A DNA stretch of 27,585 bases from Cytophagales bacterium (GCA_027317105.1 DAHVFH010000011.1:1-27585); one strand, 5' to 3'. Shown: positions 1 to 7,695, numbered from the stretch's first letter. Translations and numbers: made by a program. Notes: a model not told the origin generated them from the sequence alone.

Positions 1-85
1 ATAACATCCTGAAAACCAAATACCAACCTTTCACGAAACGAAAATCTGTAGTACACAGACTGAAACTAGAAAAAATAGAACCTCC

Positions 86-487
86 TCAAACACAGCTACT
101 TCTGACCGGATAGCTGCAATGTGGGTTAAGGCCAGTCAATAAAGGCTCTGGAAATATCATCGTGTTGAGCAAAGGCATCATTAATGTCTGGAAGGTTGTT
201 TTCCATTCCTCGCCATGGGCTTCGACTCTAAATCCCTTAGCGTTATGCACGCGAAGATGGGCAACTTCATGTACGTAGGTCATTAGGAATAAGCACGGAT
301 GCAGGTCACTGTTGACCGTGATTTGAGGGGTGTGGCCTTGGCGGCAGGTAAAGTCTCCAACCTTTGAACGCCTGCTTTTTCGAAGTTTAAAATCAAAAGT
401 AAATTCTTGCCAAAGCTTTATACAATAGCTGATGGCTCCATCAGGTACGTGCTGCGTTAAGATACTTTCAACTTTTGTCAGATCCAT
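86..487 (-). CDS. SprT-like zinc metalloprotease-fold protein, C-terminus short
   Basis: The protein is 133 residues long. It carries the zincin motif HEVAH at residues 73-77 and a following His at residue 91 in the context HGEEW, the usual third metal ligand of the SprT/SprT-like family. The N-terminal part (residues about 8-105) reads like the Bacteroidota SprT-like domain. Family members I know from this phylum run to about 190-210 residues and carry a further C-terminal region after an Asn-Pro-x-Ala-Ser type segment. Here the reading frame stops soon after Asn-Pro (residues 121-122), and none of the three frames in the remaining 85 bases gives a convincing continuation. Substrate and role are unknown; the family is loosely linked to protein-DNA crosslink repair in eukaryotes. 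The ATG start fits the family N-terminus, but it lies 3 bases after a terminator-like hairpin and has no clear ribosome binding site. Family call good, intactness doubtful. Confidence 0.75.
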   Translation of the reverse strand: MDLTKVESILTQHVPDGAISYCIKLWQEFTFDFKLRKSRRSKVGDFTCRQGHTPQITVNSDLHPCLFLMTYVHEVAHLRVHNAKGFRVEAHGEEWKTTFQTLMMPLLNTMIFPEPLLTGLNPHCSYPVRSSCV

Positions 488-490
488 AGG

Positions 491-524
491 AAAAGAAAAA
501 GGCTTTAGTTTTTGCTAAAGCCTT
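491..524 (-). terminator. Rho-independent terminator of the small lipoprotein gene
   Basis: A perfect 10-bp inverted repeat (AAGGCTTTAG at 499-508, CTAAAGCCTT at 515-524) has a 6-base loop. Read on the minus strand it is followed by a run of mostly T (491-500). It lies 26 bases past the lipoprotein stop codon. It ends only 3 bases before the ATG of the SprT-like gene, so that gene needs read-through or a very short leader. Confidence 0.8.
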
Positions 525-550
525 CCCATGAAAATCTCTATGGTAAGAGA

Positions 551-778
551 TTATTTCTTCTTTTCTGCTGCGGCAGCAACAGAGTCTGCTTTAGCAGTTG
601 AGTCTGCTTTCATTTTTGCAGCAGCAGCAGTTTCGGCTTCTACTTTGGCGATAGAATCAGCCATGTGAATCGAATCAGCCTTCATCTTTGCGGCTTCAGC
701 GGCTTTGTCTTTGCCACCACAAGCTACAAATGCTACGGCAAAGCCGGAGACCATAATTAACGCTAACAATTTTTTCAT
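551..778 (-). CDS. small alanine/lysine-rich lipoprotein
   Basis: This is a 75-residue protein with a type II signal peptide: Lys-Lys at residues 2-3, a hydrophobic stretch at 4-19, and a lipobox-like FVAC ending at Cys20. Mature residues 20-75 are almost all Ala, Lys, Asp, Ser, Glu and Met, and contain the repeated segment AKMKADS at 30-36 and 54-60, with related MADS and AKADS pieces between and after them. The pattern suggests a charged, helical, possibly coiled periplasmic tail anchored in a membrane by lipid on Cys20. I do not recognise a named family. Similar short Ala/Lys/Asp/Ser lipoproteins are common in Bacteroidota. It has its own promoter (813-845) and terminator (491-524), so it is probably monocistronic and could be abundant. 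Function unknown. Confidence 0.7.
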   Translation of the reverse strand: MKKLLALIMVSGFAVAFVACGGKDKAAEAAKMKADSIHMADSIAKVEAETAAAAKMKADSTAKADSVAAAAEKKK

Positions 779-812
779 AGTTTACAGAGTTTACAGGTTA
801 TAAATTTGCCCG

Positions 813-845
813 CAAATATAGACTTTTGATTCGATTTTAAGCCAA
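813..845 (-). promoter_or_regulatory. Bacteroidota-type promoter for the small lipoprotein
   Basis: On the minus strand, TATATTTG (813-820) matches the -7 consensus TAnnTTTG exactly, and TTGG (842-845) lies 21 bases upstream as a -33 element. The -7 box overlaps a perfect inverted repeat, ATTTGC-CC-GCAAAT (804-817), which could be an operator. Confidence 0.6.
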
Positions 846-887
846 TAAGTAAGAAAAAATTGCAAATAGTCATCTTTTGGCTTAAAA
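835..887. repeat. 11-bp perfect inverted repeat between der and the lipoprotein gene
   Basis: TTTTAAGCCAA (835-845) and TTGGCTTAAAA (877-887) are exact reverse complements separated by 31 bases. The left arm overlaps the -33 element of the lipoprotein promoter, and the whole lies downstream of the der stop. It could be a weak terminator for der or a regulatory site. There is no T-tract typical of an intrinsic terminator. Confidence 0.4.
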
Positions 888-921
888 GTAGACTGCCAAC
901 ATAAAATGCAATCGTTCGCAG

Positions 922-2229
922 CTATTTTTTTCTAAAAAATAAGCGAATCGGCACTCCTTCAAAATCAAATTTTTCGCGGAGGCGGTTTTCCAAAAAACGA
1001 ACATAAGATTCTTGAACATATTGAGGGAGATTGCAGAAAAAGGCAAAAGAGGGCGTTCTCGCTGAGACCTGGGTAATGTACTTTATCTGAATCAACTTTC
1101 CTTTAAGAGCCGGTGGAGGATAGTGGGCGATTTCAGGAAGCAGGGCATCATTGAGGGCCGAGGTAGGCACTTTTTTAGTTTTGTTTTTAAATACCTCAAC
1201 GGCTTTTTCCATCACATGAAAAATTCTTTGTTTGGTAAGCGCAGAGGCAAAAATGAAGGGCACGTAGCTCATAGGGGCAATTTTCTCTAGCATTTCCTTT
1301 TTGATCTTATCAGCTGTTTTGCTGTCCTTCTCCATCAAGTCCCATTTATTCACCATGATCACAATACCTTTACCTTGCTTTTGTGCCAAGCTAATGATAT
1401 TCACGTCTTGTGATTCGAGTCCGCGCTCTGCATCAATCACCACAATGCACACATCACATTCTTCCAGTGCCCGTAAAGATCGCAGCACGGAGTAGAATTC
1501 AACATCCTGCATGAGCTTGGATTTCTTACGAATGCCTGCGGTATCAATTAAAATAAAATCATTCCCATACATTTTGTAGCGCGAATGAATAGCATCCCGC
1601 GTTGTTCCTGCCTCATCGGTAACAATACTACGGTCCGTGCCGAGCAATACATTTACAAAAGACGACTTGCCCACGTTCGGTCTTCCTAGAATGGCGATTT
1701 TACCAATGCCCGCATTAGGATCTTCTTCGTCCTCAGAAGGGAAAATTTTTACCAATTCATCCAATAACTCACCTGTGCCTGAACCATTTTCAGAAGAAAT
1801 AGGAAAAACCTCCCCCATTCCTAATTCATAAAATTCATTGGCAAGGGGGGTTTTCTGAGGAGTATCGGCTTTGTTGGCGGCAATGAAAACCGGCTTTTTA
1901 GATCTCCGGATAATGTTTGCAAACTCTTTATCATACCCGGTAAGCCCTTGCTGGCAGTCGACCATAAAAATTACGGCAACGCACTCTTCAACCGCCATTT
2001 CTACCTGTTTGCGGATTTGCGATTCGAATTTATCGTTTGACCCGGTCACATAGCCTCCAGTGTCGATAATGGTAAAGTACTTTCCGATCCACTCAGCATA
2101 ACCGTAATGGCGATCGCGGGTTACCCCTGGCATATCGTCCATGATGGCTTGCCGTTGTTTTACCAATCGGTTAAAAAAGGTGGATTTGCCTACGTTGGGT
2201 CTTCCTACTATTGCTACAATATTGGACAT
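922..2229 (-). CDS. der: ribosome biogenesis GTPase Der (EngA)
   Basis: Der is a double GTPase that helps the 50S ribosomal subunit mature. This 435-residue protein has the full arrangement. The first G domain has GRPNVGKS at 9-16, DTGG at 56-59 and NKAD at 119-122. An acidic linker follows (about 163-171). The second G domain has GRPNVGKS at 182-189, DTAG at 229-232 and NKWD at 294-297. A C-terminal KH-like domain runs from about 350 to 435. Length is normal for the family, and the ATG start sits directly before the first beta strand. It lies 103 bases downstream of era on the same strand, so the two GTPases, both acting in ribosome assembly, may be co-transcribed. Nothing unusual is seen in the catalytic motifs. 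Confidence 0.97.
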   Translation of the reverse strand: MSNIVAIVGRPNVGKSTFFNRLVKQRQAIMDDMPGVTRDRHYGYAEWIGKYFTIIDTGGYVTGSNDKFESQIRKQVEMAVEECVAVIFMVDCQQGLTGYDKEFANIIRRSKKPVFIAANKADTPQKTPLANEFYELGMGEVFPISSENGSGTGELLDELVKIFPSEDEEDPNAGIGKIAILGRPNVGKSSFVNVLLGTDRSIVTDEAGTTRDAIHSRYKMYGNDFILIDTAGIRKKSKLMQDVEFYSVLRSLRALEECDVCIVVIDAERGLESQDVNIISLAQKQGKGIVIMVNKWDLMEKDSKTADKIKKEMLEKIAPMSYVPFIFASALTKQRIFHVMEKAVEVFKNKTKKVPTSALNDALLPEIAHYPPPALKGKLIQIKYITQVSARTPSFAFFCNLPQYVQESYVRFLENRLREKFDFEGVPIRLFFRKK

Positions 2230-2232
2230 GTC

Positions 2233-2270
2233 TTAATGATCGCTTATCAATGGTCAATGATCAATGGATG
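2233..2270. repeat. low-complexity spacer between era and der
   Basis: The spacer contains short degenerate repeats of the type TCAATGG / TCAATGATCAATGG. It resembles other repeat-built spacers in this window (13615-13675, 14258-14315, 16834-16856, 17693-17716, 27005-27052). No promoter stands out. Confidence 0.4.
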
Positions 2271-2332
2271 TTAAATAAGCTTGCAAGTTAACCCAACAAT
2301 GGCTAATCGGCTAATTGTACTTTGGTTGCTAA

Positions 2333-3214
2333 CTATTCCAGGTATCCAAAATGCTTCAGTTTCAGTTTCTCTTTGCGCCAGTTGTCGGCCACCTTCACAT
2401 GGGTTTCTAAAAATATTTTCTTGCCAAAGAATTTTTCAAGATCCTGCCGCGCATCCGTTCCTACCTTTTTCAATGAGCTTCCGGCTTTTCCAATCACAAT
2501 CCCTTTTTGTGAATCGCGTTCTACAAAAATGACGGCACGAATCCGGATGATGGCGTCTTCTTCCTTGAAGGAGTCAATACTGACTTCCGTGCTATAGGGG
2601 ATTTCCTGTTCATAGTTCAAAAAAATTTTTTCGCGGATGATTTCAGCGGCAAAAAACCGCTCGCTGCGGTCAGTGAGGTTATCTTTTGGGTAAAATCCAG
2701 GGTGTTCCGGTAATTGTTTTTTGATGGCCTCAAGAACAAGGTTTAGGTTTTCGCCAGTCTTGGCAGATACAGGAATTATTTCTGCTGGCGTTAGCAAGCT
2801 TTTCCAATAGTCAATTTTGTCAGTAACCTGCGAGCCTTTTGCTAAATCAATTTTATTGACCAATAAGAGCAAGGGTGTTTTTAATTTCTTAAACCGCTCA
2901 AAAAGTTGCTCATCGTATTTCTCCTCCAGTTCCACAATCAACAAAACCACATCAGCATCTTCCAGTGAAACTTTCACGTAACTCATCATGGCCTGGTGAA
3001 GTTCATATTTCGGTTCAAGTAATCCAGGCGTATCGGAATAGACGATTTGAAAATCTTCGCCATTGAGTATGCCCATAATGCGATGCCGGGTGGTTTGAGA
3101 CTTCGCAGTGATAATGGATAGGTTTTCGCCCACCAGTTTATTCATCAGGCTGCTTTTACCTACGTTGGGTTTGCCAACAATGCTGACGAAGCCAGCTTTG
3201 TGAGGGGTTTGCAT
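2333..3214 (-). CDS. era: GTPase Era, 16S rRNA-binding ribosome assembly factor
   Basis: Era binds the 3' end of 16S rRNA and couples 30S maturation to growth. The 293-residue protein has a single G domain with GKPNVGKS at 14-21, the switch sequence TTRHR at 41-45, DTPG at 61-64, NKID at 120-123 and a VSAK motif near 149-152. It is followed by the KH RNA-binding domain, with its GxxG loop inside IGKAGSSLKKVG at 241-252. Length is normal. The ATG at 3212-3214 is the natural start just before the first strand. A TATTTTTG sequence shortly upstream matches a Bacteroidota -7 box, but no good -33 element was found at the right spacing. der follows downstream on the same strand. Confidence 0.97.
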   Translation of the reverse strand: MQTPHKAGFVSIVGKPNVGKSSLMNKLVGENLSIITAKSQTTRHRIMGILNGEDFQIVYSDTPGLLEPKYELHQAMMSYVKVSLEDADVVLLIVELEEKYDEQLFERFKKLKTPLLLLVNKIDLAKGSQVTDKIDYWKSLLTPAEIIPVSAKTGENLNLVLEAIKKQLPEHPGFYPKDNLTDRSERFFAAEIIREKIFLNYEQEIPYSTEVSIDSFKEEDAIIRIRAVIFVERDSQKGIVIGKAGSSLKKVGTDARQDLEKFFGKKIFLETHVKVADNWRKEKLKLKHFGYLE

Positions 3215-3327
3215 ATGAAATGCAAAAATAGGTTAAAGAAAAGTCAATCTTGGTGATATTTCGTTTTTTGAATGAATCACCGCGCGATTTTCAGAAGCAA
3301 AATATACCGGTAGCAGTTAATAGAGTA

Positions 3328-4488
3328 TTAAGCGTCAACCGCACCTGCAATGAGATTTATTTCTTTGATGAAGCTTGTTGAGTGCTTGAGGTATTCATGT
3401 GCGGGCATTGGTGAAGTCAAACCCGTGTCGTGAAGGAGTCTTGAATTATCAAACTGCTGCCCTAAGTCGATAAATTCAATGTAGGGTTCAAGGCCGGCTA
3501 AAAGGATGCGCAATTGCTTCCGGTCTTCAAAAACAGTTTCCCAATAATCCAAGTAAGGTAAATAATTATACAATTCACTTCCTTCTTTCAACCCTCTTTT
3601 CGACCACAGTTTGATCTGACTAATAAAAGTCTTGTTTAGGAATTGGTACTGGGGCTTTGATTCAAACTCTTTTTCTAAAAGCTTGGAAAGACGGGAGGCG
3701 GAAGTGGCTGCGTCATGACCGGATGAAATATGGTACACCGAATGATTACGCTTTACTGCTAGGAGTCGCGCGATTGCTTCCGCGACAAAATCTACAGGAA
3801 CCATGTCGAGCAGTGCGTGCTCATTCAACGGCACCAGTCGCAATTGATTAATGGTAGCAATAGCCCACAAAATAATCGGGGATCTTGGCTTTACAAGCCT
3901 ACTGTCCCCAGTGATAATAGATGGCCTGACGATTAATATTTTTCCTGCTTGTAAGTGTTGGTGTACAAGGATCTCACCCTGCATTTTGGAATAGGTGTAG
4001 CGCACCAAATGCCGGGTATCTAAATTGGGCGACTCGTCTTCAAAAACAACCCGGTTCTTGGCCTCCATGCCGCAACTGGTGGCCGTGCCGATGTACAAAA
4101 ATGTCTGGAGGTGATCAAGTTGCTTCGCCCATAGCAGAATCCGTGTCAGGCCGCCAATATTTGTTGCGTCTACGAGTTTGTCATAAATCCTTGAAAAACA
4201 GGTATTGGCGGCTGAATGGATGATCACATCCACCTTGCCTAATTCCTTATTTTTTAAAAGGATATCGGTAAGATTTTCCTGCAGCAGATCACCAATGATA
4301 GGGATAACCTTTTGCTCATCAAATGGGTCATCGTGCACACCAAATACCTTGGCAAGCCTAGCTCTCGCTTCTTGCTCTTCCGAGGCCCTGATGAGGCAAA
4401 AAATCTTTTCAATATCCTTGTGTTGGGAAAGTAGCACTAGTAATTCTCCTCCGAGCAAACCTGTGACGCCCGTAATGAATAATTTCAT
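3328..4488 (-). CDS. NAD(P)-dependent extended SDR, thioester-reductase-like
   Basis: The protein is a 386-residue Rossmann-fold enzyme of the extended short-chain dehydrogenase/reductase superfamily. The N-terminus has the dinucleotide-binding motif TGVTGLLGG (6-14), HSAAN (91-95) as the adenine/structural motif, and the catalytic Tyr-x-x-x-Lys in YTYSK (Y164, K168). The insert after strand 2 and the overall spacing resemble the thioester reductase / fatty acyl-CoA reductase type (male-sterility domain) more than sugar epimerases, which suggests an acyl-thioester or similar carbonyl substrate; this is inference. The C-terminal third (about 260-386) would form the substrate-binding part and is not diagnostic. 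It starts 9 bases after the SMR transporter stop and so is probably in the glmS/SMR transcript. era follows after a 113-base gap. Confidence 0.75.
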   Translation of the reverse strand: MKLFITGVTGLLGGELLVLLSQHKDIEKIFCLIRASEEQEARARLAKVFGVHDDPFDEQKVIPIIGDLLQENLTDILLKNKELGKVDVIIHSAANTCFSRIYDKLVDATNIGGLTRILLWAKQLDHLQTFLYIGTATSCGMEAKNRVVFEDESPNLDTRHLVRYTYSKMQGEILVHQHLQAGKILIVRPSIITGDSRLVKPRSPIILWAIATINQLRLVPLNEHALLDMVPVDFVAEAIARLLAVKRNHSVYHISSGHDAATSASRLSKLLEKEFESKPQYQFLNKTFISQIKLWSKRGLKEGSELYNYLPYLDYWETVFEDRKQLRILLAGLEPYIEFIDLGQQFDNSRLLHDTGLTSPMPAHEYLKHSTSFIKEINLIAGAVDA

Positions 4489-4497
4489 CTGAAATGA

Positions 4498-4842
4498 TTA
4501 ATGCTTGATTGACTTTGAAAAAACATTGATTAAAACTACGCCAACGATAATAAGCACGATTCCGATGATCGCCACCAAGTCGAGTTTTTCACGATGCCAC
4601 CAAAGGCCAAAAATTGCGACTAGTACGATGCCCAAACCTGCCCAAATTGCATAGGCGATTCCCACAGGAAATATTCGTAAACTTAACGTAAGAAAGAACA
4701 ACCCCAGTATGTAGAGACCAAGAACCAACACTGAAGGCCAAAGGCGGGTAAATTCTTTGGTAAATGGCAAAGAGGAAGTGGCGGTTACTTCTGCTAAGAT
4801 TCCGAGAAACAGATAGAATAAATGAATCAGTTTTGGGCTCAT
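4498..4842 (-). CDS. small multidrug resistance (SMR/Qac-type) transporter
   Basis: This 114-residue protein has four predicted membrane helices (about 3-22, 34-54, 60-80, 87-107), as in EmrE. The membrane-embedded acidic residue is Glu18 in AEVTATS. The helix 3 signature YAIWAGLG (64-71) contains the conserved aromatic pair Tyr64 and Trp67. The helix 4 dimer motif GxxxxxxG is at 94-101. The sequence around Glu18 and the Phe-Thr-Arg-Leu-Trp-Pro segment (31-36) favour the drug/quaternary-ammonium subtype over the guanidinium exporters. SMR proteins work as antiparallel dimers in the inner membrane and export cations in exchange for protons. It begins 3 bases after the glmS stop codon and ends 9 bases before the SDR start, which indicates one operon. 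Confidence 0.9.
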   Translation of the reverse strand: MSPKLIHLFYLFLGILAEVTATSSLPFTKEFTRLWPSVLVLGLYILGLFFLTLSLRIFPVGIAYAIWAGLGIVLVAIFGLWWHREKLDLVAIIGIVLIIVGVVLINVFSKSIKH

Positions 4843-4845
4843 AAT

Positions 4846-6681
4846 CTATTCTACCGTAACAGACTTCGCCAAATTCCTTGGCTGATCTACATTACAGCCT
4901 CGCATTACAGCAATGTGATAGGATAGTAATTGTAACGGTATCACTGAAATTAACGGCATGAGTGCATCCTGGGTAGCTGGCACTTCAATAACAAACTCTG
5001 ACATTTTTGGAATCTGTGTATCGCCTTCCGTAACGATTGATATCACCCGGCCTTTTCTTGCCTTCACTTCCTGAATATTAGAAACCACCTTTTCATACGA
5101 AGCATCTTTGGTAGCAATAAATACTACGGGCATCTCCTCATCAATCAAGGCAATAGGGCCATGCTTCATTTCTGCGGCTGGATATCCTTCGGCATGGATG
5201 TAGGAAATCTCTTTCAGTTTTAAGGCGCCTTCCAGGGCCACCGGAAAATTATAACCCCTGCCGAGGTAAATGAAATTGGTAGAATTTTTAAACTCATTGG
5301 CAATCACCTCAATCTGTGCGTTGAGTTTTAAGGTCTTCTCCACTTTGGCTGGAATGGTTTCCATCTCTACCAATACCTCGTGAAATTTTAGCTCCGTGAT
5401 TGTCCCTTTCTGTTGGGCGACAATCAATGCGATCATATAAAGTACAGTAAGTTGGGCAGTGAATGCTTTTGTGCTCGCCACACCAATTTCTGGCCCTGCA
5501 TGGGTATAGGCACCGGCATGGGTGGCTCTCGGTATTGACGAACCTACTACATTGCACACACCAAAAATTATTGCTCCCTTGGATTTAGCCAACTCTATAG
5601 CAGCAAGTGTATCTGCAGTCTCACCAGACTGTGAGATGGCAATGACCACATCGCCTTCACGAATAATTGGGTTGCGATAACGAAACTCTGACGCATATTC
5701 AACTTCCACCGGAATCCGACAAAATTCCTCAAAGAAATATTCTGCCACTAACCCTGCATGCCAAGAAGTTCCGCAAGCGACAATTAGAATACGATCGGCA
5801 TTGACTAGTTTATTTACATATTCGCGCAATCCGCCCAAAGTCATTCTTCCAGCGTTAGAATCGAGCCTTCCTCTCATGCAGTCTTTGATGGACCGCGGCT
5901 GTTCAAAAATCTCTTTCAACATGAAATGTTCGTAACCACCTTTTTCGATGGCTTCGAGTTCGAGATCTACTGTCTGAACATAAGGTGTCAGCGGCAAATT
6001 GGCCGTATTTTTTATCGTCAATTTCCCATTGTTTACAATGGCAATTTCTTGATCGTTAAGGTAAACCACTTCATTGGTGTATTCAATAATAGGGGTGGCA
6101 TCAGACGCCATAAAAAATTCTCCGCGGCCTACGCCAACAACAAGCGGACTGCCCTTACGGGCGGCTATCAAGAGATGGGGGTCCTCCAATGACATGACGA
6201 CAATAGCGTAGGCACCAACTACTTTCGTCAATGCCAAACGAACAGCTTCGTCCAACGTGCACTTTTCATTTTCTTTAATGTCTTCAATAAAATGGATGAA
6301 CACTTCGGTATCTGTTTCGCTCGAAAATTGGTGGCCTTTGTGAAGCAAATCTTGTTTTAAAGCTCCGTAATTTTCAATAATTCCATTATGAATAATGGCC
6401 AGTTTTTTTGTGGCCGAATAATGGGGATGTGCATTTTCGTCATTGGGTTCGCCATGGGTAGCCCAACGAGTATGCCCCATCCCAATTTGACTGATCATAT
6501 TTTGACCTCGAATGAACGCTTCAAGTTCCGAGACTTTACCCTTCTTCTTATAAACATTTAGGCCACCATTGAGCAAGGCAATCCCTGCGCTATCATAGCC
6601 GCGGTACTCCAGCCTTTTTAATCCTTTGATAATAATATCGCTCGCCTGGCGGTGGCCTACATAAGCAACAATTCCACACAT
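4846..6681 (-). CDS. glmS: glutamine--fructose-6-phosphate aminotransferase (isomerizing)
   Basis: GlmS makes glucosamine-6-phosphate from fructose-6-phosphate and glutamine, the first committed step to UDP-GlcNAc for peptidoglycan and lipid A. The 611-residue protein begins with Met-Cys, Cys2 being the glutaminase nucleophile after Met removal. The glutaminase domain carries HTRWATHG (70-77) and HNGIIENY (98-105). The isomerase half has two SIS domains, with CGTSWHAG (303-310), SQSGETADT (350-358) and VASTKAFTAQ (401-410). It ends with DQPRNLAKSVTVE, the typical C-terminal tail. Length and motifs are complete. It is the first gene of a likely operon with the SMR transporter (3-base gap) and the SDR. 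A TATTTTTG -7 box (6712-6719) lies upstream in the T-tract of the preceding terminator. No glmS ribozyme is expected in this phylum and none was seen. Confidence 0.97.
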   Translation of the reverse strand: MCGIVAYVGHRQASDIIIKGLKRLEYRGYDSAGIALLNGGLNVYKKKGKVSELEAFIRGQNMISQIGMGHTRWATHGEPNDENAHPHYSATKKLAIIHNGIIENYGALKQDLLHKGHQFSSETDTEVFIHFIEDIKENEKCTLDEAVRLALTKVVGAYAIVVMSLEDPHLLIAARKGSPLVVGVGRGEFFMASDATPIIEYTNEVVYLNDQEIAIVNNGKLTIKNTANLPLTPYVQTVDLELEAIEKGGYEHFMLKEIFEQPRSIKDCMRGRLDSNAGRMTLGGLREYVNKLVNADRILIVACGTSWHAGLVAEYFFEEFCRIPVEVEYASEFRYRNPIIREGDVVIAISQSGETADTLAAIELAKSKGAIIFGVCNVVGSSIPRATHAGAYTHAGPEIGVASTKAFTAQLTVLYMIALIVAQQKGTITELKFHEVLVEMETIPAKVEKTLKLNAQIEVIANEFKNSTNFIYLGRGYNFPVALEGALKLKEISYIHAEGYPAAEMKHGPIALIDEEMPVVFIATKDASYEKVVSNIQEVKARKGRVISIVTEGDTQIPKMSEFVIEVPATQDALMPLISVIPLQLLSYHIAVMRGCNVDQPRNLAKSVTVE

Positions 6682-6710
6682 AAATACTGTTTTAAATATT
6701 TCGATTCCCT

Positions 6711-6752
6711 ACAAAAATAAAAAGTCAGGAGTGATAATCCACTCCTGACTTT
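6711..6752 (-). terminator. Rho-independent terminator of the GT5-like gene, overlapping a glmS -7 box
   Basis: A perfect 13-bp stem is formed by AAAGTCAGGAGTG (6721-6733) and CACTCCTGACTTT (6740-6752), with a 6-base loop. On the minus strand it runs into a T-rich tract (6711-6720). It lies 23 bases past the GT5-like stop. The same T-rich tract contains TATTTTTG (6712-6719), an exact match to the -7 consensus, so the terminator tail may double as the glmS promoter. No -33 element was found. Confidence 0.88.
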
Positions 6753-6775
6753 ACATTAATCTATTCAATGCTTAA

Positions 6776-7579
6776 TCAACCTACCAATTCAGTGTACAGA
6801 TTATAAAATGATTCGGTGTAGTCATCATCCTTTTCAAAGGAGGAAACCTTTTTCTCTTTGATTTTTTTGGCTAGGCCTTCCAATTTTTTGCCGTCTCCTG
6901 CAATGTTAACCACATCGGCCCATTGAGCACCTAATTTGATGAAACCTTCATAGTCAGCGGTTTTCAAATGCCCTAACATGGTGTCCTCAATATCAATCAT
7001 TCGCACCTTACCCATAAGGTCGCCTTTGAATTTGTGGGTAAAGCTGTTGTTATAAATGGTAAATACTGATTTTGAACTTTTGAAGAGTGGATCATTCTTG
7101 TAAGTAGTTTTCAAGTACAAGGGAATGAAGCTGGTAATCCAATCATTGCAATGGACAATATCCGGACTCCATCCAAGTTTCTTTACCGTCTCAATTACTC
7201 CTTTGCAAAAGAAAATAGCGCGCTCGTCATTGTCTTCAAAGAATTTGTTTTCCTTATCGTGAAACATGGACTTGCGGTGAAAGTAGTCTTCATTGTCGAT
7301 AAAGTACACTTGCAATTTGGCGTTGGGAATGGAAGCCACTTTTATGATCAAAGGCTTCTCCTCCTCACCTACCGAAATATTAATTCCAGAAAGGCGTACT
7401 ACCTCGTGCAGCCGATTTTTTCGTTCGTTGATCAAACCAAACCGGGGCACTAAAATGCGGATCTCCATCCCCCGCTCTTGCATTGCTTGTGGTAATTTGC
7501 GCACAAAATCTGCCACCTCTGTGGTTTGCAAAAATGGGTTGATCTCACTGGCCACATAAAGGATGCGTATTTTAGACAT
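6776..7579 (-). CDS. single-domain GT5 / glycogen-synthase-like protein with altered ADP-glucose motif
   Basis: The 267-residue protein corresponds only to the N-terminal Rossmann domain of GT5 glycogen/starch synthases. The C-terminal domain found in true GlgA (about 480 residues) is absent. Recognisable parts are the first strand (RILYVASEI, 4-13), the PDIVHCNDW segment (139-147) equivalent to the HDW region of GlgA, and FTIYNNS, equivalent to TIHN. The K-x-G-G motif that binds ADP-glucose in GlgA (KTGGLADV) reads QTTEVADF at 18-25, so the Lys and both Gly are gone. Short proteins of this type next to panC are, from memory, widespread in Bacteroidota and often labelled glycogen synthase. 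Without that motif and the second domain I doubt glycosyltransferase activity. Its role is unknown. It has its own promoter (7615-7645), shares a 116-bp divergent region with panC, and ends in a strong terminator. Confidence 0.75.
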   Translation of the reverse strand: MSKIRILYVASEINPFLQTTEVADFVRKLPQAMQERGMEIRILVPRFGLINERKNRLHEVVRLSGINISVGEEEKPLIIKVASIPNAKLQVYFIDNEDYFHRKSMFHDKENKFFEDNDERAIFFCKGVIETVKKLGWSPDIVHCNDWITSFIPLYLKTTYKNDPLFKSSKSVFTIYNNSFTHKFKGDLMGKVRMIDIEDTMLGHLKTADYEGFIKLGAQWADVVNIAGDGKKLEGLAKKIKEKKVSSFEKDDDYTESFYNLYTELVG

Positions 7580-7614
7580 ATTTTTTTAAATTTTGATGAA
7601 ACGAAAAAGGAGTA

Positions 7615-7645
7615 CAAAAGTACGAAAAATTTACCCGCCATTCAA
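7615..7645 (-). promoter_or_regulatory. promoter of the GT5-like gene in the divergent region with panC
   Basis: Minus-strand TACTTTTG (7615-7622) fits TAnnTTTG exactly, with TTG (7643-7645) 20 bases upstream. The -7 box is embedded in a small palindrome, GTAC-AAAA-GTAC (7612-7623). On the other strand TATATTAG (7667-7674) is a weak candidate for the panC promoter. Confidence 0.5.
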
Positions 7646-7695
7646 CCAAGGATTAAACATAACCCCTATATTAGCGCCCTTTTTAAAAAGGCTAA

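Noticed and set aside
2281..2597. Two plus-strand open frames over the 3' end of era
   Set aside because: They are shadows of era on the opposite strand, and their products look like frame-shifted noise.
3240..3300. Weak hairpin GGTGAT ... ATCACC between the SDR gene and era
   Set aside because: It has only a 6-bp stem with a long loop and no T-tract, which is not enough to call a terminator.
6682..6720. Possible glmS ribozyme or riboswitch
   Set aside because: The leader is only about 30-40 bases and has no ribozyme core; glmS ribozymes are a Firmicutes feature.
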